From NCBI RefSeq assembly GCF_014639235.1, contig NZ_BMFU01000003.1, positions 558,001 through 622,000 of the forward strand: a stretch of DNA of 64,000 nt, in the 5' to 3' direction. The position numbers were made by a program, and so were the translations under genes. Below are positions 50,629-59,306 of this stretch, in pieces. The stretch is from Paenibacillus silvae. GTDB lineage: Bacteria > Bacillota > Bacilli > Paenibacillales > Paenibacillaceae. A model generated the notes under the pieces. That model worked only from the letters and a program-made list of their open reading frames with translations. It ran no database searches and was not told the origin of the DNA. Positions within the stretch are counted from its first letter, which is position 1. Each line of letters begins with the position of its first letter.

Positions 50629-52206
50629 CTACTCAGCTGCGCTGATTTGTTTGCCCCAGACCGCGATGCCGCGGTCGTTCAGGCCGGTTACCACCAGCGC
50701 AGGCTGGCTCCGCTCCCAATCCCAGGATGGGAGCAGCCTTAGCTCTTCCGTGGAAGCGCCGCCCGCAGGACTCTCCTTCCACGATAGCGTTAACGTTTGC
50801 TTACCATCAAACGTCCAGGTGCCTGAACCGTTCTCGCTTTCGATTTTACCTTTCGCGGTTAGCGTATAAGGCACTGCCTGCACCTGTCCATTCACAGCCG
50901 GATCAAGCGTCATTCCTTCCCAGGTTCCGGCAATCATCGAATCGGGAATATCCTGCGTTGTCTCACCCGCATAACGTTCCGGCGAGACGACAGGCCAGCC
51001 GTCCTTGGTCCACAGCATTTTACGCACATGCAGATACGGCCAGTTTTTGTCCGTCTCTCCCCGGGCATGGTGCACGATGTAATAATCATCGCCATCTTTC
51101 AGCACTGAATTGTGTCCCGGGGCAACCCAGCCCTCCCCTTCGGTAAAACGGTATCCTCCCAAAATTTTAGTGCCAATCTCATACTGCGGCAAATGCTCCG
51201 TGTCTAACATGTTATTCCCGTTCATGTCCGTGTAAGGCCCTGTAATGGAATCGGCACGCGCTACACGTACGTTATAATCCTCGAACAGGGAATCATATGA
51301 GACGAACAGATAATATTTTTGAAACTCAGGATTGTAGACAATATAGGGCCCCTCAACTGCGCCCTCTTCGGTTGCCCGATCTCTTGCGGCAATACGGGTA
51401 CCGTACCCCTCTTCCTTGAACTTGCCCGTATCCGGGTCAAGCGGTGCTATATAAATCCCGTCGAAAAATGAACCGTATACCATCCATGGGTTGCCCAAGG
51501 CATCAAGCACCGGATTGGCATCAATGGCATTCAGACCGTCCTTCTCCTGACCGGCCGTCTTCACCACAAGTCCCTCATCCTTCCAAGGTCCTTCCGGAGA
51601 TTTGGAGGTCTGCAAGCCAATTGCAGACTGCGTGCTGCCAAAGCTGGAGGCAGAATAATACAATCGGTACGTATCCCCAGCCTTGATAATATCCGGTGCC
51701 CACAAGTTTGTCGCTCCCGTCCAGTCCAGCGCTTCCTTCGGAATGCCCGGCAGAGCCTGCCCCACCCATTTCCAGTGGATCAGGTCATCTGACTTGCGGA
51801 CCATCACACCGGGTTTAGGCTCTCCTGCCACACGTACGTCCGTGGAATAGACGTAGTACCCTTGGTCTGTTTTGATAATAGCCGGATCATGTGCATTGTT
51901 CACTGTCCATTTGGATTCATCGTCCAGAATCGAAAGATCATACAGCTTCGTATCCTGCGGAGCTTCCGGAAAAACGGGTGGATTCGCCGTATTCCCGCCA
52001 TCTGCACAGCCTGTCACGCCCATAAGCATCAGCAACATGAATGCCACAACTCCCTTCCTCGCCTTGTGCGGCCCCTTTGGTTCTCTGCAATATCTCCAAT
52101 CTACTCGTGCTTCTCGTCTCTCCGACACTTTCCATTCTTTTCGTTCGCTTGCTTCCTTCCGTTCCATCCGTTCCTCCCATGCTCTCCACACTCTCCGTGC
52201 TTTCAT
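50629..52206 (-). CDS. GH43 endo-1,5-alpha-L-arabinanase-like lipoprotein
   Basis: 525 aa. GH43 propeller: NNAHDPAIIKTDQGYYVYST, NLWAPDIIKAGDTYRLYYSA, NAIDANPVLDALGNPWMVYG, AVEGPYIVYNPEFQKYYLFV. The C-terminal beta domain (about 100 aa: GTWEGMTLDPAVNGQVQAVP) is found in AbnB-like enzymes. The signal is unusual: about 55 highly charged residues (RRVWRAWEERMERKEASERK) precede a hydrophobic segment with lipobox LMGVTGC, so the mature enzyme is probably a surface lipoprotein. The start is placed at ATG 52206 after AAAGGGTG, overlapping the upstream permease end. A shorter start near the lipobox cannot be excluded. Confidence 0.85.
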   Translation of the reverse strand: MKARRVWRAWEERMERKEASERKEWKVSERREARVDWRYCREPKGPHKARKGVVAFMLLMLMGVTGCADGGNTANPPVFPEAPQDTKLYDLSILDDESKWTVNNAHDPAIIKTDQGYYVYSTDVRVAGEPKPGVMVRKSDDLIHWKWVGQALPGIPKEALDWTGATNLWAPDIIKAGDTYRLYYSASSFGSTQSAIGLQTSKSPEGPWKDEGLVVKTAGQEKDGLNAIDANPVLDALGNPWMVYGSFFDGIYIAPLDPDTGKFKEEGYGTRIAARDRATEEGAVEGPYIVYNPEFQKYYLFVSYDSLFEDYNVRVARADSITGPYTDMNGNNMLDTEHLPQYEIGTKILGGYRFTEGEGWVAPGHNSVLKDGDDYYIVHHARGETDKNWPYLHVRKMLWTKDGWPVVSPERYAGETTQDIPDSMIAGTWEGMTLDPAVNGQVQAVPYTLTAKGKIESENGSGTWTFDGKQTLTLSWKESPAGGASTEELRLLPSWDWERSQPALVVTGLNDRGIAVWGKQISAAE

Positions 52207-52211
52207 CACCA

Positions 52212-53054
52212 TCACCCTTTGACCCCTGAAATCGCCACCGACTCGATAATTTGCTTCTGGAAGATCAGAAAGATAATCAGAACAGGCAGCAAAGCAACGA
52301 TCGACGCAGCCATAATAAGCGGATAATCCGTTTGTATCGCATATGTCGCGTTAAAGTTCGCAATTACGAGCTGCAGCGTCTGCTTTTCCGGTGAATTCAA
52401 ATAAATAATCGGTGCCAGATAATCGTTCCAGATGCCCATAAACCACAGAATCAGCTGTGCAGCGACGGCCGGTTTGATCAGCGGAAATGTAATGCTGGAG
52501 TACAAGCGGAAGTAAGAGCTTCCGTCAATCTTCGCCGCTTCAATGATTGCATCCGGTACACTGAGCAGATATTGCCGCAGGAAAAAGATCATAATCACGT
52601 TCCCGAACAACCCTGGAACAATGAGCGGCAGCAAGGTGTCCACCCAGCCTAGCTTGGAGAACATCATGAATTGCGGAATCATCACCGTTGGATAGGGAAT
52701 CATCATAGACGCCAGCAAGGCGAGAAACAGTTTGTTTTTATGCGGAAATCTCAGCTTGGCAAAAGCAAATGCAGCGAGACTCGACGTAAATGTGCCTACC
52801 ACCGTCACACTGAGTGCTACAATAAGACTGTTTTTGATACCGCTGAGCAGCGGCCCTGCTTCCCAAATCTCTTTATATTTACCAAACTGGAACACCTCCG
52901 GAATCCATACCGGCGGCAGCGCGAATACATCCTGCTTCTCCTTGAGCGAGGTGGACAGCATCCAGAGCAAAGGTGCAATCATCGCAATCGCACCGATGGA
53001 CAGAACGATAAATATGATGGAGTTTGTTACCTTCCTTCTTTGACTGTAAGACAT
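52212..53054 (-). CDS. Sugar ABC transporter permease, AraQ/MalG type
   Basis: 280 aa, six membrane helices. EAA loop of binding-protein-dependent permeases: PDAIIEAAKIDGSSYFRLYSSITFPLIKPA. N-terminal LLWMLSTSLKEKQDVFALPP and C-terminal ATYAIQTDYPLIMAASIVAL fit the CUT1 family. With the other permease and the binding protein it imports arabino-oligosaccharides. No ATPase gene is in the window, so a shared MsmX-like ATPase elsewhere is expected. Confidence 0.92.
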   Translation of the reverse strand: MSYSQRRKVTNSIIFIVLSIGAIAMIAPLLWMLSTSLKEKQDVFALPPVWIPEVFQFGKYKEIWEAGPLLSGIKNSLIVALSVTVVGTFTSSLAAFAFAKLRFPHKNKLFLALLASMMIPYPTVMIPQFMMFSKLGWVDTLLPLIVPGLFGNVIMIFFLRQYLLSVPDAIIEAAKIDGSSYFRLYSSITFPLIKPAVAAQLILWFMGIWNDYLAPIIYLNSPEKQTLQLVIANFNATYAIQTDYPLIMAASIVALLPVLIIFLIFQKQIIESVAISGVKG

Positions 53055-53081
53055 CTCCCGTTCAGCTCCTCTCCTCGCCCA

Positions 53082-53972
53082 TTAATCCCCGTCGTAGGCT
53101 GATCTTTCGTTTAGTTTGAATTGCACAAGCGTAATAACAAAGATAAACAATCCGAGAATCATGGCCATCGCTGACGCGTAGCCCATCTGCAGGTTGCTGA
53201 ACGCCTTTTGCCAGATGTAAAACACAATCGAAGCCGATGCATATTCCGGTCCGCCTGTAGGCGTCATAATGTTCATCTCGGTAAAAATCTGTGAACCCCC
53301 GATAATATTGGTTACCACAAGGAAAAAAGTAACAGGCTTCACCATCGGCCAGGTGATATTGCGAAAAATCTGAAATCCGTTGGCGCCGTCCAGCTCTGCG
53401 GCCTCGTAATACGTGCGGGATACACTTTGCAGTGCTGCCAGATATAACAGCATCGTGTAGCCAAGACCTTTCCAGACGGTCATGATAATCAAGGCCGGTT
53501 TGACCGTATCTTTGTTTGCCAGCCAGTTCGGACCTTTAATGCCAAACAGGTCGAGGAACTGGTTTACCAGACCATAGTCTCCGTTGTACGCCCAGTTCCA
53601 CATGATGGATACGGCCGCCAGAGATGAGATAACCGGTATGTAGTAGATCACACGAAATGTGGTCGTACCCGGAATTTTACGATTCAGTCCCATCGCCAGC
53701 AGCAACGCAAGCAACAAACCAATCGGAATGCCGAGCATCAGGTAAAACGTATTAAACATCGCCTTGTAAAAAAGATCGTCGGTCAGCAAATCCTTGAAAT
53801 TGGCTAGTCCGATAAAGTTCATCTGTCCAAGTCCGTCCCAATCCGTGAACGAACCGTAGAGCGAGTAGAGGAACGGGAACAACACAAAAATCAGAAGCCC
53901 CAGTAGTGGAGGCAAAATAAACAAGTATCCATACATCATCTCTTTGCGATACAAACTTGATTTCGTATTCAC
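53082..53972 (-). CDS. Sugar ABC transporter permease, AraP/MalF type
   Basis: 296 aa, six membrane helices. GYLFILPPLLGLLIFVLFPF at the start, EAA loop region TYYEAAELDGANGFQIFRNI, and the end SAMAMILGLFIFVITLVQFK match CUT1 inner-membrane subunits. The start is GTG 53972 with AGGGGTG upstream; the frame is open further upstream, across the hairpin region, but without a ribosome site. It forms the translocation pore with the other permease. Confidence 0.92.
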   Translation of the reverse strand: MNTKSSLYRKEMMYGYLFILPPLLGLLIFVLFPFLYSLYGSFTDWDGLGQMNFIGLANFKDLLTDDLFYKAMFNTFYLMLGIPIGLLLALLLAMGLNRKIPGTTTFRVIYYIPVISSLAAVSIMWNWAYNGDYGLVNQFLDLFGIKGPNWLANKDTVKPALIIMTVWKGLGYTMLLYLAALQSVSRTYYEAAELDGANGFQIFRNITWPMVKPVTFFLVVTNIIGGSQIFTEMNIMTPTGGPEYASASIVFYIWQKAFSNLQMGYASAMAMILGLFIFVITLVQFKLNERSAYDGD

Positions 53973-54105
53973 GTGTTCACCCCTGTTTCTAAGATCAGCA
54001 TGTGGCATACATCGACTGGCCTTTTGGAATCCTGGCTTATGCTCTGTTCCGGTCAATACATGCCACATGCCCGTATGGAATCTGGCGATATCTTCTAACG
54101 AGCAA

Positions 54106-54139
54106 GATGCCAGCAGCATCGGTTCAGGCTGCTGGCATC
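54106..54139 (-). promoter_or_regulatory. Strong intercistronic hairpin between binding protein and permease genes
   Basis: GATGCCAGCAGC/GCTGCTGGCATC, a perfect 12-bp stem with a 10-nt loop and no T-run. It lies 14 nt after the binding-protein stop. Such hairpins protect the upstream mRNA and give excess binding protein over permeases. Confidence 0.7.
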
Positions 54140-54152
54140 CTCTCTTTCCTAT

Positions 54153-55508
54153 CTATTTATTCTGGGATTTTTTCTCCTGCTCCACCGCTTTATCCAGCAG
54201 CTTCTGCATTTTCGGTTGCTGCTGCTTCACATAATCTGCGGCAGTCATCTTTCCATCCAGTACCGGTTGAATGTCGGTAAAGAACATGTCATACCATTCC
54301 GCGTTATACGTGTAGTTGCCCGGCAACGCACGTCCGTAGTCTTTTACGATATCAATGAATTCCTGTTTGTTCTCCGGCTTCGTTGAGGTGTCTTTAGCCC
54401 ACTCATCGGCCATATCAAGCAAATTCGGAATCTGAACTTTCGCGTCTACCAGTTGTTTCATGCCTTCTTTCGAAGCTGTGAGGTAGTTCACCAGCTCAGC
54501 CGCCTCTTCCGGGTGCTTCGTTTTGGCGGATACCCCGATCCCCAGCGAACCGATCCATGTTGCCGATTTACCAGTCGATCCCGCCGGGAAAGGCAGCAAA
54601 TCATAATCGAACGGAAGCTTTTCGAAGGTACTCATATCCCACGGACCTACAGGGAAGAAGGCCATCTCGCCTTTCATCCAGCGCTGATACGTATCGAGCG
54701 TTTGTGCTTCTTCAATGGAAGGTGTGATTTTGTATTTGTTCTGCATATCCGCAAAAAATTGCAGCGCTTCTGCGAATTTCGGATCATCAATCGTTACTTT
54801 GGTTTTGCTCTCATCCAGCCAGTCAGCCCCGTTACTCCATACAAAAGCCTGCAGTGCCCACTGTACGTTAAATCCTGTACCGAACACATCGGGTTTGCCA
54901 TCACCATTGGTATCCTTGGTTGCCTGCTGGTTCACCTTGATGAACTCTTCCCATGTATACGGCTTGTCCTTGTCAGGGAAGGGAATGCCTTCTTTTTCAA
55001 AAAGAGTCTTGTTGTATCCCAGTGCAAACGGCCCGACATCCTTAGGCATGCCATAAAGATCGCCTTGTCCTGCCATCTTGCCATCATAACGATACAGATC
55101 AATTCCATATTTCCAGATATTATCCAGATTGATATCCTTGTTTTTCTCGATATAAGGTGTCAGATTCATCAGCACATTGCTGTTTACGTAAGCCTTCATA
55201 TCACCTGGAGCGAAATAAAATACGTCAGGCATGCTGTTGCCTGTAATCGCTGCACGAAGCTTGGTTGCATACTGATCAGCAGCGGTCACAATGATCTTTA
55301 CTTTAACGCCAGGGTGCTCTTCTTCAAATTTCTTCACGACCGCCTGATACGCTTTCTGCTCGTCCGTTCCTCCGCGGAACATAAACGTCAGCTCTTTATC
55401 CCCGCTTCCTGAACCTGTGCCTCCGCTTCCCCCTCCGCAGCCTGCCAGCACCAGTGCAGTAACCAGCATTAGCAGCATAGACGTGATCCAACTCTTTCTC
55501 TTGACCAT
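54153..55508 (-). CDS. Sugar-binding lipoprotein, ABC transporter (AraN-like, family 1)
   Basis: 451 aa. Lipoprotein signal (KRKSWITSMLLMLVTALVLA ending AGC), glycine-rich linker, then SBP family 1: LTFMFRGGTDEQKAYQAVVK, AAITGNSMPDVFYFAPGDMK, GMPKDVGPFALGYNKTLFEK, EMAFFPVGPWDM. Binds oligosaccharides, here presumably from arabinan, given the neighbours. ATG 55508 follows AGGAGGGG. A consensus cre box lies 23 nt upstream of the start. Confidence 0.92.
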   Translation of the reverse strand: MVKRKSWITSMLLMLVTALVLAGCGGGSGGTGSGSGDKELTFMFRGGTDEQKAYQAVVKKFEEEHPGVKVKIIVTAADQYATKLRAAITGNSMPDVFYFAPGDMKAYVNSNVLMNLTPYIEKNKDINLDNIWKYGIDLYRYDGKMAGQGDLYGMPKDVGPFALGYNKTLFEKEGIPFPDKDKPYTWEEFIKVNQQATKDTNGDGKPDVFGTGFNVQWALQAFVWSNGADWLDESKTKVTIDDPKFAEALQFFADMQNKYKITPSIEEAQTLDTYQRWMKGEMAFFPVGPWDMSTFEKLPFDYDLLPFPAGSTGKSATWIGSLGIGVSAKTKHPEEAAELVNYLTASKEGMKQLVDAKVQIPNLLDMADEWAKDTSTKPENKQEFIDIVKDYGRALPGNYTYNAEWYDMFFTDIQPVLDGKMTAADYVKQQQPKMQKLLDKAVEQEKKSQNK

Positions 55509-55530
55509 ATGAACCCCTCCTGATCTGGAC

Positions 55531-55546
55531 TTGTAAACGTATTCAT
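55531..55546. promoter_or_regulatory. cre box (CcpA site) of the binding-protein gene
   Basis: TTGTAAACGTATTCAT fits the consensus WTGNAARCGNWWWCAN at every position. Located between the start codon and the likely promoter, so CcpA binding would block transcription during growth on glucose. Confidence 0.75.
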
Positions 55547-55647
55547 GATGAAGAATCAGCTTTTCTGTTGTTAAATTTATCAAATCCAGATCGATTTAGT
55601 CAATACTTTATTAAAACATTTTATATTTATTTAAAATAAACAACGTA

Positions 55648-56643
55648 CTAATACGTCGGCCACCCGTTTGCATCCCAAAGCAGATCGTTAATCAGCAATT
55701 TCGGATTACCGTTATCTGTTGCATCATAAGCATGGCGTACGATAAGATTGCCGTTAACCACGTCTTGCCCGCCTGGACCTTTCCATCTCACATTGCCTGC
55801 ATCCAAAATCGTACCGCCACCGTTCATCATATTCACGCCGTTTTTGTCAACGTAAGGCCCTGTAATGCTGGTTGAGCGTCCATAGACCATTTTGTAGGTG
55901 CTGTTCACACCTTTACAGCAGGAATCAATGGAAGCAAACAAATAATAATACCCGTTGCGATACGTGATACTTGGGGCTTCAATCGCTCCCCCGTTATTCG
56001 GCCGTGCTGCAATGGAAGAGATGCTGCCTGTCGGTTTCATCGTATTTTTGTCCAGCTTCACAATCTTCAGTCCACTCCAGAACGACCCGAAAGCAAGCCA
56101 TGGATTGCCAGAAGCATCAATGACCAGTTCCGGATCAATGGCGTTATAGTTATTCGATGTTGTGGATTGTAGCACCAGTCCCTCATCCTTCCACTGACCT
56201 GCTCCAACACTGTTTGCGGATGCAAGCCCGATCGCAGACCTGTTCGAGCCAAAGGTCGAAATGGAATAATACAGCCACACCTTGCCGTTGTAGCGCTGCA
56301 CATCAGGTGCCCACACGTCCAGATTGGCCTGCGCCGGAACAGCAGTATTCCACCAGGATGGCTCACTCAAAAAAATCTGTGGTACACGATACCACGATGT
56401 TCCGTTATCTGATTTCAGCACCTGAATACCCGGGCCGGTGGAGAAGGTGTACCATGAATTGCCCTCTTTGATGATGGATGGATCATGAACAGCGATGTCT
56501 CCTGTCAGATTCCAGAACGCGGCTAACGCCTTGGACTGTCCTGCAAGCACCAGCACCAATACAAGCAATGCCGGCATTGCCCAACGTCTTTTTGTTGAAC
56601 GTTGTAAGCCTCTCAAAATCTTCTTTAAGCTGAATTTCTCCAT
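55648..56643 (-). CDS. abnA: Secreted endo-1,5-alpha-L-arabinanase, GH43 (AbnA-like)
   Basis: 331 aa. Signal peptide with twin basic start (STKRRWAMPALLVLVLVLAG ... ALAA). The GH43 catalytic set is present: IAVHDPSIIKEGNSWYTF (Asp), NAIDPELVIDASGNPWLAFG (Asp), GGAIEAPSITYRNGYYYLFA (Glu). It ends with LLINDLLWDANGWPTY, very like B. subtilis AbnA. Cuts alpha-1,5-arabinan outside the cell to oligomers for the transporter downstream. Cre-like box about 80 nt upstream. Confidence 0.92.
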   Translation of the reverse strand: MEKFSLKKILRGLQRSTKRRWAMPALLVLVLVLAGQSKALAAFWNLTGDIAVHDPSIIKEGNSWYTFSTGPGIQVLKSDNGTSWYRVPQIFLSEPSWWNTAVPAQANLDVWAPDVQRYNGKVWLYYSISTFGSNRSAIGLASANSVGAGQWKDEGLVLQSTTSNNYNAIDPELVIDASGNPWLAFGSFWSGLKIVKLDKNTMKPTGSISSIAARPNNGGAIEAPSITYRNGYYYLFASIDSCCKGVNSTYKMVYGRSTSITGPYVDKNGVNMMNGGGTILDAGNVRWKGPGGQDVVNGNLIVRHAYDATDNGNPKLLINDLLWDANGWPTY

Positions 56644-56721
56644 AACACAACGCCGCCTCTCCTAAATAAAATGGTTGCTTTGGTTCATGAAGTATTAAAT
56701 CAATTTAAGTATAATAGGATT

Positions 56722-56737
56722 ATAAAAGCGGTTACAT
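56722..56737. promoter_or_regulatory. cre-like box upstream of abnA
   Basis: ATAAAAGCGGTTACAT, one mismatch (A for G at position 3) to the cre consensus. Position relative to the abnA start is compatible with CcpA repression. Confidence 0.5.
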
Positions 56738-56771
56738 CACAATTCAATGGTATATTTCAAATATATATAAA

Positions 56772-56812
56772 TTAATTCAAAGTTTTAATTCAAAGTTTTA
56801 ATTCAAATAAAC
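56772..56812. repeat. Direct repeats (TTTTAATTCAAAG) in the abnA/regulator intergenic region
   Basis: Three consecutive copies of a 13-bp AT-rich unit. Set between abnA and the divergent ArsR-like gene; may be a regulator binding array. Confidence 0.45.
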
Positions 56813-56820
56813 AGAACTAC

Positions 56821-57007
56821 ATAAGTTGAACAAAGATTTTACACAGCCCACTCCGATGACAGAATAACCTTCCAATCGCTGTTATCTCCAGATTTTCTGA
56901 ATTCCCTTTTCCAAAGGGGAAAATCCAGTGATAAAGGCGGACGATTCGCTTTTTCAGGTTCTTTCTGTCCTCTCCGTTAGAGTGTAAATGAATCGTTCAA
57001 CTTATAT
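56821..57007. repeat. Interspersed palindromic repeat, copy E
   Basis: About 187 bp, the best preserved copy: ends ATAAGTTGAAC and GTTCAACTTAT match exactly, with TTTTACACA and TGTAAAT inside and the CCTTTTCC/GGGGAAAA hairpin in the centre. Situated in the leader region of the ArsR-like gene. Confidence 0.8.
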
Positions 57008-57168
57008 AAAATATAGGTTTATTTTTAACTCCCCCAGGGTATAACTCCGTTTTCTCAGCTCTTTCTTTCCAGCATGTAATGATTTATAATTATCTGAAAT
57101 AAAACAGTCAAATGTGCAAAAGTCTGCGTAAATAGGCTTTGTTCAGAACGGGGAAAGGACATCCACCT

Positions 57169-58086
57169 ATGATTTATATTAAAGATCTGATGTCAGGTGT
57201 GAACATTTTCAAAGCACTCAGTTCCGAAATTCGCATTCAGATTATCGAGCTGCTGGCCAGAAACCAAAGTCTTAACCTTAATGACCTCGCAACCAGGCTC
57301 GGACTTAGTAACGGTGCAATTACAATGCATATCAAAAAGCTTGAGGAGAGCGGACTGATCGAGATTAACACGGCGGTTGGCAAACACGGCATTCAGAAGA
57401 TCTGTTACCTTAACGAGGAAAAATTAATGGTCGATCTGCGCTCACAGGAGATTCACAATCGGTATGAGGTTGAGATTCAGGTCGGGCATTACAGCGACTA
57501 TCAGGCAGCCCCTACGTGCGGCATTGCAACGAAAGACAGCATTATCGGGGAATTTGATGACCCGCGTTATTTTGCCGACCCGCTTCGGATTGATGCGGAG
57601 ATGATCTGGCTGGCGGAAGGTTATCTGGAATATCGTATTCCTAACTATCTCAAGCCTAATCAGACGTTTAACGAAATCCAGCTGTCTATGGAGCTCGGCT
57701 CGGAGGCCCCTGGTTTCTGTGATAATTATCCGTCCGATATTTACTTCTATATCAATGGCAAAGAGATCGGGCTCTGGACAAGTCCAGGCGATTTTGGCGA
57801 TACACGCGGCACGTTCAATCCAGACTGGTGGCCTCCGCATCTGAATCAATACGGCATGCTGAAGCTCATTCGCATTACGAAGGAAGGCAGCTATATCGAC
57901 GGATGCCGGATTTCGGACGTCACGCTGGATGATATCGGACTGGATTACAAAAGTGATATCCATTTTCGGATCGCGGTCACCGACGGCCCTGTGAATAAAC
58001 GCGGCCTGACCATTTTCGGCAAAAGCTTTGGCAACTACGGTCAAGGTCTGCTGGCTCGGGTGTTATATAACGTACAGGAAGACTAG
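57169..58086 (+). CDS. ArsR-type winged-helix regulator with C-terminal ligand domain
   Basis: 305 aa. Residues about 8-85 are an ArsR-like winged helix (VNIFKALSSEIRIQIIELLA, NDLATRLGLSNGAITMHIKK, LEESGLIEI). The remaining 200 residues are beta-rich, with SDIYFYINGKEIGLWTSPGD and GTFNPDWWPPHLNQYG, suggestive of a jelly-roll sugar-binding domain. Known relatives lie beside arabinoside genes in Paenibacillus-type genomes, to my recollection. Divergent from abnA, so likely a sugar-responsive regulator of the arabinan operon. ATG 57169 follows GGGGAAAGG. Confidence 0.78.
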   Translation: MIYIKDLMSGVNIFKALSSEIRIQIIELLARNQSLNLNDLATRLGLSNGAITMHIKKLEESGLIEINTAVGKHGIQKICYLNEEKLMVDLRSQEIHNRYEVEIQVGHYSDYQAAPTCGIATKDSIIGEFDDPRYFADPLRIDAEMIWLAEGYLEYRIPNYLKPNQTFNEIQLSMELGSEAPGFCDNYPSDIYFYINGKEIGLWTSPGDFGDTRGTFNPDWWPPHLNQYGMLKLIRITKEGSYIDGCRISDVTLDDIGLDYKSDIHFRIAVTDGPVNKRGLTIFGKSFGNYGQGLLARVLYNVQED

Positions 58087-58109
58087 GCCTCTAAACGATC
58101 TATCATAAC

Positions 58110-58172
58110 CTGTTTCCTTCTAGAGAAGGGAATCAAGAATGTCGGTACAACAGTGATTGGAAGGTTGAAGAA
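58110..58172. repeat. Fragment of the interspersed palindromic repeat
   Basis: Contains GTACAACAGTGATTGGAAGG, matching the GGATAACAGTGATTGGAAGG part of copy C; no ends remain. Confidence 0.5.
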
Positions 58173-58195
58173 AAGGAATAACGGGTGGGATTCTT

Positions 58196-59119
58196 TTGAA
58201 ACTGGAACGGTTAGTCTCGATCATCTATAAGCTGCTGAATCATGAGGTATTGTCTGCCTCTAAACTTGCGGAGGAATATCAGGTGTCGCCCAGAACGATC
58301 TATCGGGATATAGACGTCCTCTGTGCGGCGGGTTTCCCGGTCGTTTCCCATCAGGGAATGAACGGCGGATATGGCATGATGGACGGTTATAAAATGGATA
58401 AGAGCCTGCTCGGTTCGTATGACGTACATGCCTTGATTACCGTGCTTACCAGTCTCTCTACCGTTTTTCATGATGCGCGTGCCCAAGGCACGATTGAGCG
58501 TTTGCAGACGATTGGTAATCAGCATCAGAAACCAAGCTTGACTGTAGACCTCGATACCCATCGTACAGAGCCAGACTCCCTACCGTACCTTCGTGCGGGA
58601 ATCATACAACATCAGACGGTACAATTTGATTATATTAATGCAAAAAACGAGCGGTCCGCCCGGGAACTGGAGCCTGTTCGACTCCAATATAAATATCGCA
58701 GCTGGTATGTATATGGATATTGCAGAAGCCGGCAGGATTATCGGGAATTCCGGCTGTCGCGGATGTTAAATGTACATCTGACAAACCGTTCTTTTAAACC
58801 CCGCATGATCCCCGCTGATGAAGCTTCTTCCTCCCCTTCTGACTCACAGGATTCCATGACGGATGTAGTGTTTCGGGTATACCCGGACGCACTCGCAGAG
58901 GCTATGGATCATTTCCAGCAGGCAGACAAACAATTTCATGAGGATGGGAGCATGACGATGCGTATTCAGATTCATCGACCGCTCCAGGCTCCGTGGTTAT
59001 GGTCATTCCTGCTCAGCCTGGGGAGTGGTGCAGAGGTGCTTGAACCTGCAGCACTGAGGGATATTCTGGAGACAAAACTGCGAAATGCACTGAAACGTTA
59101 TAACCAGGTTGATATGTGA
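58196..59119 (+). CDS. YafY-type regulator (HTH_11 and WYL)
   Basis: 307 aa. Winged helix at residues 1-60 (RLVSIIYKLLNHEVLSASKL, VSPRTIYRDIDVLCAAGFPV). The WYL domain has FDYINAKNERSARELEPVRL, YVYGYCRSRQDYREFRLSRM, and a C-terminal WCX region. TTG start (KLERLVS) preceded by GGGTGGGATTC. Followed by a terminator; target genes unknown, perhaps the DinB/YdeI genes downstream. Confidence 0.86.
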   Translation: MKLERLVSIIYKLLNHEVLSASKLAEEYQVSPRTIYRDIDVLCAAGFPVVSHQGMNGGYGMMDGYKMDKSLLGSYDVHALITVLTSLSTVFHDARAQGTIERLQTIGNQHQKPSLTVDLDTHRTEPDSLPYLRAGIIQHQTVQFDYINAKNERSARELEPVRLQYKYRSWYVYGYCRSRQDYREFRLSRMLNVHLTNRSFKPRMIPADEASSSPSDSQDSMTDVVFRVYPDALAEAMDHFQQADKQFHEDGSMTMRIQIHRPLQAPWLWSFLLSLGSGAEVLEPAALRDILETKLRNALKRYNQVDM

Positions 59120-59205
59120 AGTGTGGATAGCGCTGAAAGCACTGGTAGTCCCTGCTCGGTTAGCTTGATTTCAAAATTCGGTAAAATCCCGGTAAAATCG
59201 AAGTA

Positions 59206-59241
59206 GAAGTATGACACGCTGTTGTCATACTTCTTTTTTTA
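59206..59241 (+). terminator. Intrinsic terminator
   Basis: GAAGTATGACA/TGTCATACTTC with a long T-run, about 90 nt after the WYL regulator. Confidence 0.85.
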
Positions 59242-59306
59242 TAATCTTTTCAGCAAGATAGCACTATTTCATTGAACTAATCGCCAAATTAAAGGAGACG
59301 ATCTTT

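Noticed and set aside
49889..50869. 326-codon plus-strand frame across two GH43 genes
   Set aside because: It runs antisense to two recognisable GH43 genes and the spacer; composition-driven.
54453..55412. 319-codon plus-strand frame antisense to the binding protein
   Set aside because: The sense gene has clear family motifs; the antisense frame has none.
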